From Gammaproteobacteria bacterium (lineage in GTDB: Bacteria > Pseudomonadota > Gammaproteobacteria > Burkholderiales > Sulfuricellaceae): a stretch of 64,000 nucleotides of DNA. Made by a program: the position numbers and the translations under genes. Numbering within the stretch: the first letter of the stretch is position 1; every line of letters begins with the position of its first letter. The notes below the pieces were generated by a model that ran no database searches, was not told the DNA's origin, and saw nothing but the letters and a program-made list of their open reading frames with translations. Where the stretch lies: contig JAHJGO010000024.1 in NCBI GenBank assembly GCA_018824405.1, positions 62,001 to 126,000 on the forward strand, written 5' to 3'. Below, in pieces: positions 50,296 to 59,743 of this stretch.

Positions 50296-51350
50296 TGTGG
50301 GCCTATATCTTCAAACGCCTGCTGCTGATGATTCCGACCCTGTTCGGGGTGATGCTGATCACCTTCGTGGTGACCCAGTTCGTGCCGGGCGGGCCGGTGG
50401 AACAGCTGATTCATCAGATGAAGGGGCAGGGTGGTGCTGGTGGGGAGGCGAGCGGATCCTCGGCCACACTGTATCGCGGCGATCGCGGGCTGGACAAGGA
50501 GCGTATCGAGAGCCTCAAGACCCTGTATGGATTCGACAAACCGGCGCACGAGCGATTCTTCGAGATGATGAAGAACTACGCGACCTTTGATCTTGGCGAA
50601 AGTTATTTTCATCACAAGTCGGTGATGCAGCTGGTGGTCTCTAAGCTGCCGGTTTCCATCAGCCTGGGGGTGTGGACCTTTTTCATTGTCTATCTCACCT
50701 GCATTCCGCTGGGGGTGGCCAAGGCGGTACGCGATGGATCCACTTTCGACGTGATCAGCAGCACCGTGATCCTGGTGGGCTATGCTATACCCGGCTTCGT
50801 GTTGGGTATCCTGCTGCTGGTGCTGTTCGGCGGCGGCAGCTTCTGGGACATATTCCCGCTGCGCGGGCTGGTGTCGGACAATTGGGCCACGCTGCCGTGG
50901 CATGCCAAGATCACCGATTACCTGTGGCACATGGTGCTGCCGATCACGGCGTCGGTGGTGGGTAGCTTCGCAGTGATGACCATGCTGACCAAGAATTCCT
51001 TCATCGAGGAAATCCGCAAGCAGTACGTGCTGACGGCGCGCGCCAAGGGACTCTCCGAAAACACCGTGCTTTACAAACACGTCTTTCGCAATGCCGTGAT
51101 TCCCCTGGTGACAGGCTTCCCGGCTGCCTTCATTGGCGCCTTTTTCACCGGTAGCCTGCTGATCGAGACCATCTTTTCGCTCGACGGCCTGGGTCTCCTT
51201 TCCTATGAGTCGGTGCTGAAGCGGGATTACCCGGTGGTGCTGGGCACCCTGTATCTCTATACCCTGCTGGGACTGGTCGCCAAGCTGCTGTCGGACCTGA
51301 GCTATGTGCTGATCGATCCGCGTATCCAGTTCGAGAGTGTTGAGCGATGA
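50295..51350 (+). CDS. yejB: ABC transporter permease YejB
   Basis: Inner-membrane permease of 351 residues, first of the YejB/YejE pair. DppB-type start with MWAYIFKRLLLMIPTLFGVM. The EAA-loop region is ARAKGLSENTVLYKHVFRNA. A hydrophilic insert (about 45-75, rich in Gly and Arg) is the periplasmic loop typical of YejB. Start at ATG 50295 overlapping yejA stop; ATGA overlap with yejE. Confidence 0.95.
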   Translation: MWAYIFKRLLLMIPTLFGVMLITFVVTQFVPGGPVEQLIHQMKGQGGAGGEASGSSATLYRGDRGLDKERIESLKTLYGFDKPAHERFFEMMKNYATFDLGESYFHHKSVMQLVVSKLPVSISLGVWTFFIVYLTCIPLGVAKAVRDGSTFDVISSTVILVGYAIPGFVLGILLLVLFGGGSFWDIFPLRGLVSDNWATLPWHAKITDYLWHMVLPITASVVGSFAVMTMLTKNSFIEEIRKQYVLTARAKGLSENTVLYKHVFRNAVIPLVTGFPAAFIGAFFTGSLLIETIFSLDGLGLLSYESVLKRDYPVVLGTLYLYTLLGLVAKLLSDLSYVLIDPRIQFESVER

Positions 51351-52369
51351 AGGCGATCTCACCAACCGGGCGCGCCTGGCAGCGATTCAAATCCAACCGC
51401 AGGGGCTATGTCAGCCTGTGGATTTTCTTGATCCTGTTTGTTCTCAGCCTGGTTGCCGAGGTACTTTCCAACGACAAGCCGCTGCTGGTGGCCTATCAGG
51501 GGGAGTATTACTTCCCGATTGTGAAGAATTATCCTGAAACGGTTTTCGGCGGGGATTTCGCCAGCGAGACCGACTACAACGATCCCTTTATCGTGGAGCG
51601 CATTACCTCGGAGGGAAACTGGGCCTGGTTCCCGCTCAACCGCTATAGTTTCAATAGCATCAATTATTTTGCCGAGTCGCCCAATCCGGCTGCCCCATCG
51701 CGGCAGAACCTGCTCGGTACCGACGACCGCGGGCGCGATGTGCTGGCGCGATTGATCTACGGTTTCCGCATTTCAGTGCTGTTTGCCATGGCGCTGACGC
51801 TGGTCGGCACGCTGGTGGGAATCCTTGCCGGTGCCCTGCAGGGCTATCTGGGCGGACGCTTCGATCTGTTGTTCCAGCGCTTCATGGAGGTCTGGGGTTC
51901 GATGCCGGAGCTGTACCTGCTGATCATCTTTTCCGCCATTTTTCAGCCCAGCATCACCTTGCTGTTGATCCTGCTTTCGCTCTTCGGTTGGATGGGCCTG
52001 GCAGACTACGTGCGCGCCGAGTTCCTGCGCGGGCGCAATATGGATTACGTCAAGGCGGCACGGGCGCTGGGTGTTTCCAATCGCGCCATCATGCTGCGTC
52101 ACCTGGTGCCCAACAGCATGACGCCGGTCATCACCTTCCTGCCGTTCCGTATTTCCGGGTCGATCCTGGCCCTCACCAGCCTGGATTTCCTCGGCCTCGG
52201 CGTACCGCCTTCCACGCCCAGCCTGGGAGAGCTGCTGGCGCAGGGCAAGGACAATATCGAAGCGTGGTGGCTGTCGCTGACCACCTTCGGCGTGCTGGTC
52301 GGCACGCTGGTGCTGCTGATTTTTATTGGTGAGGCATTGCGAGAAGCGATGGATACCAGGCGTGGGTGA
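51347..52369 (+). CDS. yejE: ABC transporter permease YejE
   Basis: Second permease of the pair, 340 residues, DppC-type. A long periplasmic segment follows the first helix (about 40-125, containing GDFASETDYNDPFIVER), then GTDDRGRDVLARLIYGFRIS and the EAA loop RNMDYVKAARALGVSNRAIM. A 138-nt gap with a palindromic repeat separates it from yejF. Confidence 0.95.
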   Translation: MKAISPTGRAWQRFKSNRRGYVSLWIFLILFVLSLVAEVLSNDKPLLVAYQGEYYFPIVKNYPETVFGGDFASETDYNDPFIVERITSEGNWAWFPLNRYSFNSINYFAESPNPAAPSRQNLLGTDDRGRDVLARLIYGFRISVLFAMALTLVGTLVGILAGALQGYLGGRFDLLFQRFMEVWGSMPELYLLIIFSAIFQPSITLLLILLSLFGWMGLADYVRAEFLRGRNMDYVKAARALGVSNRAIMLRHLVPNSMTPVITFLPFRISGSILALTSLDFLGLGVPPSTPSLGELLAQGKDNIEAWWLSLTTFGVLVGTLVLLIFIGEALREAMDTRRG

Positions 52370-52388
52370 GATGAGTCTTGATACAACA

Positions 52389-52464
52389 AACCCCTCTCAA
52401 TCCCCCCTTGTCAGGGGGGAGGTCGTCAACTCCTCACCTGACAAGGGGAGGCCAGGAGGGGTTG
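52389..52464. repeat. Palindromic repeat of the second family (yejE-yejF)
   Basis: AACCCCTCTCAATCCCCCCT at the left and AGGGGAGGCCAGGAGGGGTT at the right form the outer arms; CCCCCCTTGTCAGGGGGG is an inner hairpin. The same outer arms appear at 20619-20690 in the isc operon. Here the element lies inside the yej operon. Confidence 0.65.
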
Positions 52465-52507
52465 GTTTTTGCTGTGCTTTCCAAGGTTTGGAACTAAGGG
52501 TTCTGGC

Positions 52508-54127
52508 ATGAATCACGAAAGCGGCCCTTTGCTATCTATAGATCGCTTGTCGGTATCCTTCGGGCGTCCGGGGCAATACGCCGATGCGGTGCGGGAAGTC
52601 AGCTTCGATATCCATGCTGGAGAGAAACTGGCGCTGGTTGGCGAGTCCGGCTCTGGCAAATCGGTGACAGCACTCTCCATCCTGCAGTTGCACGACCCGC
52701 GCCAGGTGCATTATCCGGGCGGTTCGATCCGCTTTCAGGGGCGCGAGCTGATGGGCTTGGCCGAGGGTGAATTGAGGAAAATCCGCGGGCGCGATATCGC
52801 CATGATTTTTCAGGAGCCGATGACTTCCCTCAACCCGCTGTATTCCATCGGTGAGCAACTGATGGAACCCCTGCTGGCACATGAGAGCATCAGCAAGCCG
52901 GCGGCCAGGAAACGCATGGTCGAATTGCTCGCCCGCACCGGCATTCCCGAACCGGACAAGCGCTTTGAAGATTTTCCCCACATGCTTTCCGGCGGCCAGC
53001 GTCAGCGCGTCATGATTGCGATGGCGCTGGCTTGCAGCCCGAAACTGTTGATTGCCGACGAGCCCACCACTGCACTGGACGTAACCATTCAGGCGCAGAT
53101 TCTGGAATTGCTGGAGGACTTGCAGAAAGAATTTTCCATGGCGGTGCTGCTGATTACCCACGATCTCAATCTGGTGCGGCGCTTCGCCGACCGCATCTGC
53201 GTGATGCAGCAGGGGCAGATCGTGGAACAGGCGCCGGTAGCTGATTTGTTCGCTGCGCCGCAACATGCCTATACCCGGCATCTGCTGCAAAGCCAGCCAC
53301 AGCGACTGGTGACTGCCGAAGAGGTGCGTGCGCTGGAAACCAGTCCTGCATTGCTTGAGGCGAATGGTATCAATTGCGTCTTTTCGTCCAAGGCAGGATT
53401 GTTGTTCAAGCGTAAAGTCAGCAGTGTGCGGGCAGTGGATGATGCAGCGCTTTTCCTGCGTAGCGGCGAGACGCTGGGTATCGTGGGCGAGTCGGGATCG
53501 GGAAAGACCACGCTTGGCATGTGCCTGCTGCGACTGCAGGATTGCACCGGACATATCCGTTTCAATGGCGCCGAACTGTCAGCGCTGAACCAACGCCAGC
53601 TTCGGCCTCTGCGGCGGGATTTCCAGATTGTATTTCAGGATCCCTACTCATCGCTGTCGCCGCGCCTGACGGTGGAACAGATCGTGGGCGAGGGGCTGGG
53701 CATCCACTTCCCTCAGCTCGACAAGCGACAGCGCCGCGAGCGTATTCTCGCCATCATGGAGGAGGTCGGGCTGGAAGAGTCGATGCTGTGGCGCTATCCC
53801 CACGAGTTTTCCGGCGGGCAGCGCCAGCGCATCGCGATTGCGCGCGTGGTCATTCTGGAACCCAGGCTGATCCTGCTGGACGAGCCCACCAGCGCACTCG
53901 ATGTGTCGGTGCAGAAACAGGTGCTGGATTTGCTGCGCGACTTGCAGCAGCGGCATGGCATGAGCTATCTGTTCATTACCCACGATTTGCGCGTGATACG
54001 CGCCATGGCGCATCGCATGATCGTGATGCAGTCCGGGAAGGTGGTTGAGGCGGGTGAGACAGAGGCGTTGTTCGAGGCGCCTCAGCAGGAATATACCCGC
54101 GCCTTGCTGCGAGCTTCTCTGATTTGA
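52508..54127 (+). CDS. yejF: Dual ABC ATPase YejF
   Basis: Fused two-domain ATPase of 539 residues that powers YejABE. Domain 1 (about 1-250): Walker A GESGSGKS, signature LSGGQRQR. Domain 2 (about 285-535): Walker A GESGSGKTT, signature FSGGQRQR, Walker B LILLDEPTSALD. Oligopeptide-type Q-loops (IFQEPMTSLNP, VFQDPYSSLSP) are present. Start ATG 52508 with AAGGG upstream. Confidence 0.96.
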   Translation: MNHESGPLLSIDRLSVSFGRPGQYADAVREVSFDIHAGEKLALVGESGSGKSVTALSILQLHDPRQVHYPGGSIRFQGRELMGLAEGELRKIRGRDIAMIFQEPMTSLNPLYSIGEQLMEPLLAHESISKPAARKRMVELLARTGIPEPDKRFEDFPHMLSGGQRQRVMIAMALACSPKLLIADEPTTALDVTIQAQILELLEDLQKEFSMAVLLITHDLNLVRRFADRICVMQQGQIVEQAPVADLFAAPQHAYTRHLLQSQPQRLVTAEEVRALETSPALLEANGINCVFSSKAGLLFKRKVSSVRAVDDAALFLRSGETLGIVGESGSGKTTLGMCLLRLQDCTGHIRFNGAELSALNQRQLRPLRRDFQIVFQDPYSSLSPRLTVEQIVGEGLGIHFPQLDKRQRRERILAIMEEVGLEESMLWRYPHEFSGGQRQRIAIARVVILEPRLILLDEPTSALDVSVQKQVLDLLRDLQQRHGMSYLFITHDLRVIRAMAHRMIVMQSGKVVEAGETEALFEAPQQEYTRALLRASLI

Positions 54128-54163
54128 TTGGCTTTCACGTTTGATTGGCTTTCGCGGATCTGA

Positions 54164-55906
54164 TCAGCTTTCCCGGTCGTAAACCATCAGTGTGTTGCCC
54201 GGCCGCAGGTTGTTGCTGGCCGGGATATTGTTCCAGCGCTGCAAATCGTTCACCGCGACATCGAAACGGCGCGCAATGCTGAACACGGTATCGCCGCGCT
54301 TGACCACGTAGCGTGTGCGTTTGCCTTGAGATGCGGAATTTTTTACCACCTTGATTGGCTTTGCCGTTTCAGGTTTGTTCCTGGCGACCTGGGCCATTTC
54401 CCTATTCTGTTTGCTGCTGGCCAGTACGGTCAGTTTCTGGCCGCGTGCCAGGTTATTGGACTTGAGACCGTTGCGGGATTTCAGTTCGGCAGGAGTCATG
54501 CCATAGCGTTTGGAAATGTTGAGCACTGTGTCGCCTCGAGACACGATATGCGTGGCATTGCGGCCTGATACGGCGGAGTCGCCGGCCAGGTCGGGCTGAG
54601 GAATATGTGCCAGCAGGGTGGGGGCATTGCCAGATTTGGTGAGCGGCACCAGCAGGGTCTGAGCGACAGTCTGTTTCTTGCGACCGGTGATGGCATTGAT
54701 TTCTTTCAGACGTGCCAGCGAAATGCCGAAACGCTTGGCAATCTCGGCCAGCTTTTCACCTCGCCGGGGTGTGTAGGTCTGCCATGAGGACAACGGGTGC
54801 TCGTTGTTTTCCAGGTTGAGCGAGAAGCTGTTGACCTTGTCCACTGGCAGCAGCAGGGTCGGCTTGCCTATGCCGGCAACCAGGGGCTTGTTGTAGGCCG
54901 GGTTGAGGGCAACGAATTCATCCAGCGGAACTTCGGCAAGGCGCGCTGCCACGGCGACATCCATGTGCTGCTTGAGTTTTACCGTGGCGAAATAGGGGCT
55001 GTTGGGAATGCTGTTGAGTGTCAGGCCATAGGCGGCCGGGCTCATGATGATATTCTTGACCGCGATCAGCTTGGGTACGTAATTGCGCGTTTCCGGCGGC
55101 ATGCGCAGGCTGAGGTAGTCGGTTTCTTCTCCATTGGCCCGATTTTTTGTGATAGCGCGGCTCACCGAACCTTCGCCCCAGTTGTAGGCTGCCAGCGCCA
55201 GTTCCCAGTTGCCGAACATATCGTAGAGCTTCTGCAGGTAGTCGAGCGCGGCGTCTGTAGCGGCAAGGATGTCGCGGCGGCCATCGTAGAGCAGATTCTG
55301 GTCGAGACCGAAGTGTTTGCCGGTGGAAGGGATGAACTGCCAGATGCCGGATGCGTGGCTGGTGGAGTAGGCCTTGGGGTTGTAGGCACTTTCGATGATG
55401 GGCAGAAGCGCGATTTCGGTCGGCATGCCGCGCTTTTCGACTTCTTCCACGATATGAAACAGGTAGCGCTGACTGCGCTCCACTGTGCGCTGTACATAAT
55501 CCGGCCGGTTGGCGTACCAGGTTTCATGTTCCTGGACCAGAGGGCTGTTGAGTTCGGTCAGCTGAAAGCCGGAACGAATGCGTTCCCACAAGTCTTTCGG
55601 GTCGTTCTTCAGTGATTCGAGCTGTAAGGGCAATATGTCGGAGCTGATTTTTTCCGACGGGCGCAGACTCAGTTTCCCCTCTGCGGGTTCAACAAGCCGG
55701 GCTGAATTCTGTTCGTTCGGTAGGTCCGGCTTGTTCAGCTTGTACGACTCGTCCGGCTTGTTCAGCTCGTCCGGTTTGTCCGGTTCTTTCTGCGTGAAGG
55801 TAAAGCCGCTTGCGAACGCTGCATAATTGTCATCGGCGACGGCCACGCCTGACTGGCTGACGCTGATGACCATGCAAAGAAGGAAAAAGGTTGCTCGTGA
55901 TCGCAT
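54164..55906 (-). CDS. mltD: Membrane-bound lytic transglycosylase D-type with three LysM
   Basis: Cleaves peptidoglycan glycan strands. It has 580 residues, longer than E. coli MltD (452). Signal peptide at 1-24, then a Lys-Pro-Asp-rich low-complexity linker (about 40-66). The SLT domain (about 130-290) has the catalytic glutamate in LPIIESAYNPKAYS, then GIWQFIPSTGKHFGL and YNWGEGSV. Three LysM repeats follow (about 385-430, 450-495 and 535-580). No lipobox was seen, so the membrane anchoring of MltD may be absent. Confidence 0.92.
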   Translation of the reverse strand: MRSRATFFLLCMVISVSQSGVAVADDNYAAFASGFTFTQKEPDKPDELNKPDESYKLNKPDLPNEQNSARLVEPAEGKLSLRPSEKISSDILPLQLESLKNDPKDLWERIRSGFQLTELNSPLVQEHETWYANRPDYVQRTVERSQRYLFHIVEEVEKRGMPTEIALLPIIESAYNPKAYSTSHASGIWQFIPSTGKHFGLDQNLLYDGRRDILAATDAALDYLQKLYDMFGNWELALAAYNWGEGSVSRAITKNRANGEETDYLSLRMPPETRNYVPKLIAVKNIIMSPAAYGLTLNSIPNSPYFATVKLKQHMDVAVAARLAEVPLDEFVALNPAYNKPLVAGIGKPTLLLPVDKVNSFSLNLENNEHPLSSWQTYTPRRGEKLAEIAKRFGISLARLKEINAITGRKKQTVAQTLLVPLTKSGNAPTLLAHIPQPDLAGDSAVSGRNATHIVSRGDTVLNISKRYGMTPAELKSRNGLKSNNLARGQKLTVLASSKQNREMAQVARNKPETAKPIKVVKNSASQGKRTRYVVKRGDTVFSIARRFDVAVNDLQRWNNIPASNNLRPGNTLMVYDRES

Positions 55907-55988
55907 GCGTTTCGGGCTTTATTGTTCTGGCTGGTAAAAACCTCACGATGGTAATGATTTTCAGGTGTTCAGGTCAAGGATAAATACC

Positions 55989-56756
55989 TCAATCCAGCTT
56001 GTCTTTCCACTGCCGGATGGCTGCAAATATGCTGGCAGGGCTACTCAGCGGGTGGCCGGCGAATTGGCTCGCCGCTGCAATGAGGTGGGAGTCGACCCAT
56101 CTCAGGAAGGGGTTGGTGCTTTTTTCCAGGGCGATGGTCGAGGGCAGGGTGGGCAAGCCTTGTACACGGATTTGCCGCTCCCGTATTTCCCTTTCCTGTA
56201 GCGCAACATTACCGGGGTCTGCAATTCTGGCAAAGCGGATGTTGTCAAGGGTGTATTCGTGTGCGCAGAAAACTTTTGTTTCATCGGGCAGTGCGGCTAG
56301 TTTTGCAAGGGAGTTCTGCATCTGTTCCGGCGTGCCTTCAAACAGACGTCCGCAGCCACAGGCAAACAGGGTGTCGCCACAAAACAGGGAATTTATCCCA
56401 TAATAGGCAACGTGACCCAGAGTGTGGCCGGGCACGTCGATGACCTGAAATGCGGCGCTCAGTTCGGGAAGGTTGACGGTATCGTTTTCGGTTACAGTTT
56501 GCGTGACTGCGGCGATTTTTTCACGGCGCGGGCCATACACCGGGCAACCGAAGTACTGCCTCAGTTCCTCGGCTCCGCCGCAATGGTCGCCATGGTGATG
56601 GGTAATAAGAATGGCAGTCAGTTTGAGGCCGTGCTGAAGTAAATATTCCATGACAGGATCGGCATCGCCGGGATCCACTACTGCGGCAAATGCCTGATTA
56701 CGGATCAGCCAGATGTAATTGTCTTCAAATGCAGGGATGGGAATAATATCAATCAT
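55989..56756 (-). CDS. gloB: Hydroxyacylglutathione hydrolase (glyoxalase II)
   Basis: Hydrolyses S-lactoylglutathione to lactate and glutathione, the second step of methylglyoxal detoxification. It has 255 residues. The metal-binding motif is THHHGDHCGG, with PGHTLGHVAYY and the C-terminal domain. It is divergent from the methyltransferase and part of the gloB-yafS-rnhA-dnaQ neighbourhood shared with enterobacteria. Confidence 0.96.
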   Translation of the reverse strand: MIDIIPIPAFEDNYIWLIRNQAFAAVVDPGDADPVMEYLLQHGLKLTAILITHHHGDHCGGAEELRQYFGCPVYGPRREKIAAVTQTVTENDTVNLPELSAAFQVIDVPGHTLGHVAYYGINSLFCGDTLFACGCGRLFEGTPEQMQNSLAKLAALPDETKVFCAHEYTLDNIRFARIADPGNVALQEREIRERQIRVQGLPTLPSTIALEKSTNPFLRWVDSHLIAAASQFAGHPLSSPASIFAAIRQWKDKLD

Positions 56757-56784
56757 GGTTTTATCTTTGGCCGGAGTCAGCTGA

Positions 56785-57501
56785 ATGTCAAGCTTAGAGG
56801 AAAATGCATGGTTTGAAACACCGCTTGGCCAGTATTTGCTTCAGCGCGAGCAGGCTTATTACGATCAGGTGGCAGCCAATATTTTTGGCTTCAATGCCCT
56901 TCAGCTGGGACTGCTGGACCATGATTTGCTGCGTACCAGCCGTATTCCGACGCGTTTGCGGGCTGGCAAGGGGGCGGAGGTGGCGCTGCGGATGGAGCCG
57001 GAACAGTTGCCGCTTGCCAGTCAGGCGGTTGATCTGCTGCTGTTGCCTCATGTGCTGGAGTTCAGCCCTCATCCCCACCAGATATTGCGTGAAGCTGAAC
57101 GTGTGTTGATGCCAGAGGGAAATCTGATTGTCAGCGGCTTCAATCCATTCAGCCTTTGGGGGTTAACACGGATGCTCACTTATAATAGCCACACTTATCC
57201 ATGGCATGGTCACTTTATCGGCCTGCCCCGCCTCAAGGATTGGCTGGCTTTGCTAGGTTTCGAGGTGGTGGGAGGGCGGATGTGTTGTTACAAGCCGCCA
57301 TTTCAGCAAGAGCAATTGCTTGGCAAATTCCAGTTCATGGAGAATGCGGGGGATCGCTGGTGGGCGCTGGCCGGCGGAGTTTATTTCATTCAGGCAAAGA
57401 AAAAAGTGCAGGGCATGCGCCTGATCATGCCGGGCTGGAATGAAACCAGGGCCGCACGCAAGGGGCTGGCGCCGGCCGCCCAGAAAACGCTCAGTCAATG
57501 A
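56785..57501 (+). CDS. YafS-like putative methyltransferase
   Basis: A 238-residue protein of the SAM-methyltransferase 11 family in the position of yafS. The C-terminal half is clear: [20 protein letters not shown] followed by [20 protein letters not shown]. The first motif, normally D/E-x-GxGxG, is not recognisable: the segment [16 protein letters not shown] takes its place. It could bind SAM weakly or have lost activity. The conserved context gloB/yafS/rnhA/dnaQ supports homology. Start ATG 56785 with GGAG upstream. Confidence 0.8.
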   Translation: MSSLEENAWFETPLGQYLLQREQAYYDQVAANIFGFNALQLGLLDHDLLRTSRIPTRLRAGKGAEVALRMEPEQLPLASQAVDLLLLPHVLEFSPHPHQILREAERVLMPEGNLIVSGFNPFSLWGLTRMLTYNSHTYPWHGHFIGLPRLKDWLALLGFEVVGGRMCCYKPPFQQEQLLGKFQFMENAGDRWWALAGGVYFIQAKKKVQGMRLIMPGWNETRAARKGLAPAAQKTLSQ

Positions 57502-57595
57502 AAGAATTTCATACATGATCAAGAAAAGCAGTTCTCAGAATTCAATTCAAGGAAATATTCTGAATCAGAATCAGGGTTTCCCTGATGCCGTAGGC

Positions 57596-58036
57596 ATGGT
57601 TGATATCTATACTGATGGTGCTTGCAAAGGAAATCCGGGGCGCGGTGGATGGGGTGCCTTGCTGCGCTTCCGGGGTCAGGAACGGGAGTTGTTTGGCGGC
57701 GAACCACACACCACCAACAACCGGATGGAACTGCTGGCCGTAATCAAGGCGCTGGAAGCTTTGAACCGCCCCTGCAGCGCGCGCGTGCACACTGATTCGC
57801 AATATGTTCAGAAGGGAATCAGCGAATGGATACACAACTGGAAACGACGTGGCTGGCGGACGGCAGACAAAAAGCCGGTCAAGAACGTGGATTTGTGGCA
57901 GGAGCTGGATCGTCTGGCAGTGCAGCATCAACTGGAATGGATCTGGGTGAAAGGACACGCTGGCCATGAGGAGAATGAACGCGCTGATCAATTGGCCAAT
58001 CGAGGTGTCGAAACAGTCGGTGCAGCAAGTTCGTAG
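57596..58036 (+). CDS. rnhA: Ribonuclease HI
   Basis: Cuts the RNA strand of RNA-DNA hybrids. It has 146 residues from ATG 57596, the normal size. The catalytic acids lie in [28 protein letters not shown] and [10 protein letters not shown] longer reading from ATG 57515 would add 27 Asn/Gln-rich residues ([12 protein letters not shown]), not typical of the family. The nearest ribosome site (TAGG) is poor for the short start, so the longer form is not excluded. Confidence 0.93.
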   Translation: MVDIYTDGACKGNPGRGGWGALLRFRGQERELFGGEPHTTNNRMELLAVIKALEALNRPCSARVHTDSQYVQKGISEWIHNWKRRGWRTADKKPVKNVDLWQELDRLAVQHQLEWIWVKGHAGHEENERADQLANRGVETVGAASS

Positions 58037-58101
58037 ACAGGATTTCACTCCGTTCAGTAAATCCTGTGTTATTTGAAATTGAGATATGGATCAACTAAAT
58101 T

Positions 58102-58806
58102 TTGCGCCAGATTATTCTAGACACTGAAACCACGGGCCTGGAAACCAGCCTTGGCCATCGTATTATTGAAATCGCTGCGGTCGAGATGGTGAACCGCCGT
58201 CTGACCAACAACCATTTTCATCAGTACCTCAACCCCGGACGCGAGATCGATCCTGGCGCGCAGCAGGTACATGGCATCAGCCTCGAATTTCTGCAGGACA
58301 AGCCGTCATTCCGCGATATCGTTAAGGATTTTCTGAACTATGTGGATGGAGGCGAGCTGGTCATTCACAACGCCCCTTTTGACGTCGGCTTCCTCAATTA
58401 CGAGCTCGGTTTGCTCGGGATGGAACCTATTCAGCATTTCTGCCCGGCAATTACCGATACGCTGAAAATGGCGAAGCAATTGCGTCCGGGACAGAAAAAC
58501 AATCTCGACGCCCTGTGTCGCAATTATCAGATCGACAATTCCAAACGCACCTTGCACGGCGCCCTGGTTGATACCGAACTGCTGGCGGAGGTGTACCTCG
58601 CCATGACGCGCGGTCAGGAAAGTCTGATGATCGAGACCGAACCGGTACGGGCTAATAGTGTTGCCAGAGCGCAGCGTGAGCGCCTGAAGCTGCGCGTTCT
58701 GCAGGCTGCTGAAGAGGAAATGGCCGCTCATTCTGCCTATCTGGATGATCTGGACAAGTTGAGCCGTGGTCATTGTGTATGGAAGTTGATGACGCAGGGT
58801 GACTAG
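58102..58806 (+). CDS. dnaQ: DNA polymerase III epsilon subunit (3'-5' exonuclease)
   Basis: Proofreading subunit of the replicase, 234 residues. DEDDh exonuclease motifs: LDTETTG, HNAPFDVGFLNYE and HGALVDTELLAEVY. The C-terminal segment (190-234) is the alpha-binding tail. The only in-frame start after the upstream stop is TTG 58102, which gives MRQIILDTETTG, aligned to the E. coli protein. Its end overlaps the next gene by 8 nt. Confidence 0.96.
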   Translation: MRQIILDTETTGLETSLGHRIIEIAAVEMVNRRLTNNHFHQYLNPGREIDPGAQQVHGISLEFLQDKPSFRDIVKDFLNYVDGGELVIHNAPFDVGFLNYELGLLGMEPIQHFCPAITDTLKMAKQLRPGQKNNLDALCRNYQIDNSKRTLHGALVDTELLAEVYLAMTRGQESLMIETEPVRANSVARAQRERLKLRVLQAAEEEMAAHSAYLDDLDKLSRGHCVWKLMTQGD

Positions 58807-59743
58807 ACTGCGACTGTTTCCCTTGATTTTACGCGTGATCCTGCTGGCTGGCATGAGTTGGGCAAGTGTGCTTATTGCCGCGCCAGCAAACATCGCTATC
58901 GTCTTGAGCGACGAATCGGCGCCCTATCAGGATACTGCCAGCAGTTTGCGCGTGACATTAGGGCAGATTGGTCCACAGGCCGTGGTCAATGTCCATTCCC
59001 AGTCCGGTGGCAAGATCGATTTTTCTAGGGAAAACCCGGACCTGATTGTTGCTGTTGGCGTGAGTGCTGCGCAGGAACTGGCAGCTCAAAACCTGTCCAT
59101 CCCCGTCCTGGCCGTTCTGATTCCACGCCAGGCATTTGAAAAGATTGCCCGGCAGCGCGATCACAAACTTTTTTCCGCCGTATTTCTTGATCAGCCGCTG
59201 GCGCGCCAGATGGAATTGATTCGCTTGGCACTGCCTGATCGCGGCCGGGTCGGCGTAGTACTTGGGCCTGACTCCCTGTGGGCGCAAAAATCACTGCAAG
59301 CCGCCGCAAGCGGAGCAAAATTAGGCCTGGCCGTGGAAAAAATCAGCGCGGCTGAAGAATTGCTGCCGGCTTTGCAAAGGGTGCTGGCAGAGAGTGATGT
59401 GCTGCTGGCAGTGCCTGAACCGCTGGTATTCAATAAGGGCACGGTTCAAAGCCTGTTGTTGACTACTTATCGCTATCAGGAGCCGGTGATTGGTTTTTCA
59501 CACGCCTATGTCAAGGCTGGAGCACTCGCTTCTGTCCATACCACGCCGGAGCAGGTGGGTCGGCAGGCGGGGGAAGTTGTTTCGCGTGTTTTAGTGAGTC
59601 GGCCTGCATGGCTCCCGCCTCCAGAATATCCAAAATATTTCTCCGTCAGTGTCAATTACCAAGTGGCGCGCTCTTTAGGTCTGAGTGTCAGCGATGAGGC
59701 GGTATTGCTCCAGAAGTTGAAGCGCGCATCGGAGTCGCAATGA
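58799..59743 (+). CDS. ABC_sub_bind-type periplasmic binding protein
   Basis: A 314-residue secreted protein of the TrpX/ABC_sub_bind kind. Signal peptide to about residue 28 (WASVLIAAPANI). Two-lobe pattern with PDLIVAVGVSAAQELAAQ, IPVLAVLIPRQAFEKI, RGRVGVVLGPDSLWAQKS and EPVIGFSHAYVKAGALASVH. Start GTG 58799 lies in the end of dnaQ. No permease or ATPase gene is near. The ATGA overlap with the following GGDEF/EAL gene implies that the two act together as sensor and effector (inference). Confidence 0.8.
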   Translation: MTRLRLFPLILRVILLAGMSWASVLIAAPANIAIVLSDESAPYQDTASSLRVTLGQIGPQAVVNVHSQSGGKIDFSRENPDLIVAVGVSAAQELAAQNLSIPVLAVLIPRQAFEKIARQRDHKLFSAVFLDQPLARQMELIRLALPDRGRVGVVLGPDSLWAQKSLQAAASGAKLGLAVEKISAAEELLPALQRVLAESDVLLAVPEPLVFNKGTVQSLLLTTYRYQEPVIGFSHAYVKAGALASVHTTPEQVGRQAGEVVSRVLVSRPAWLPPPEYPKYFSVSVNYQVARSLGLSVSDEAVLLQKLKRASESQ

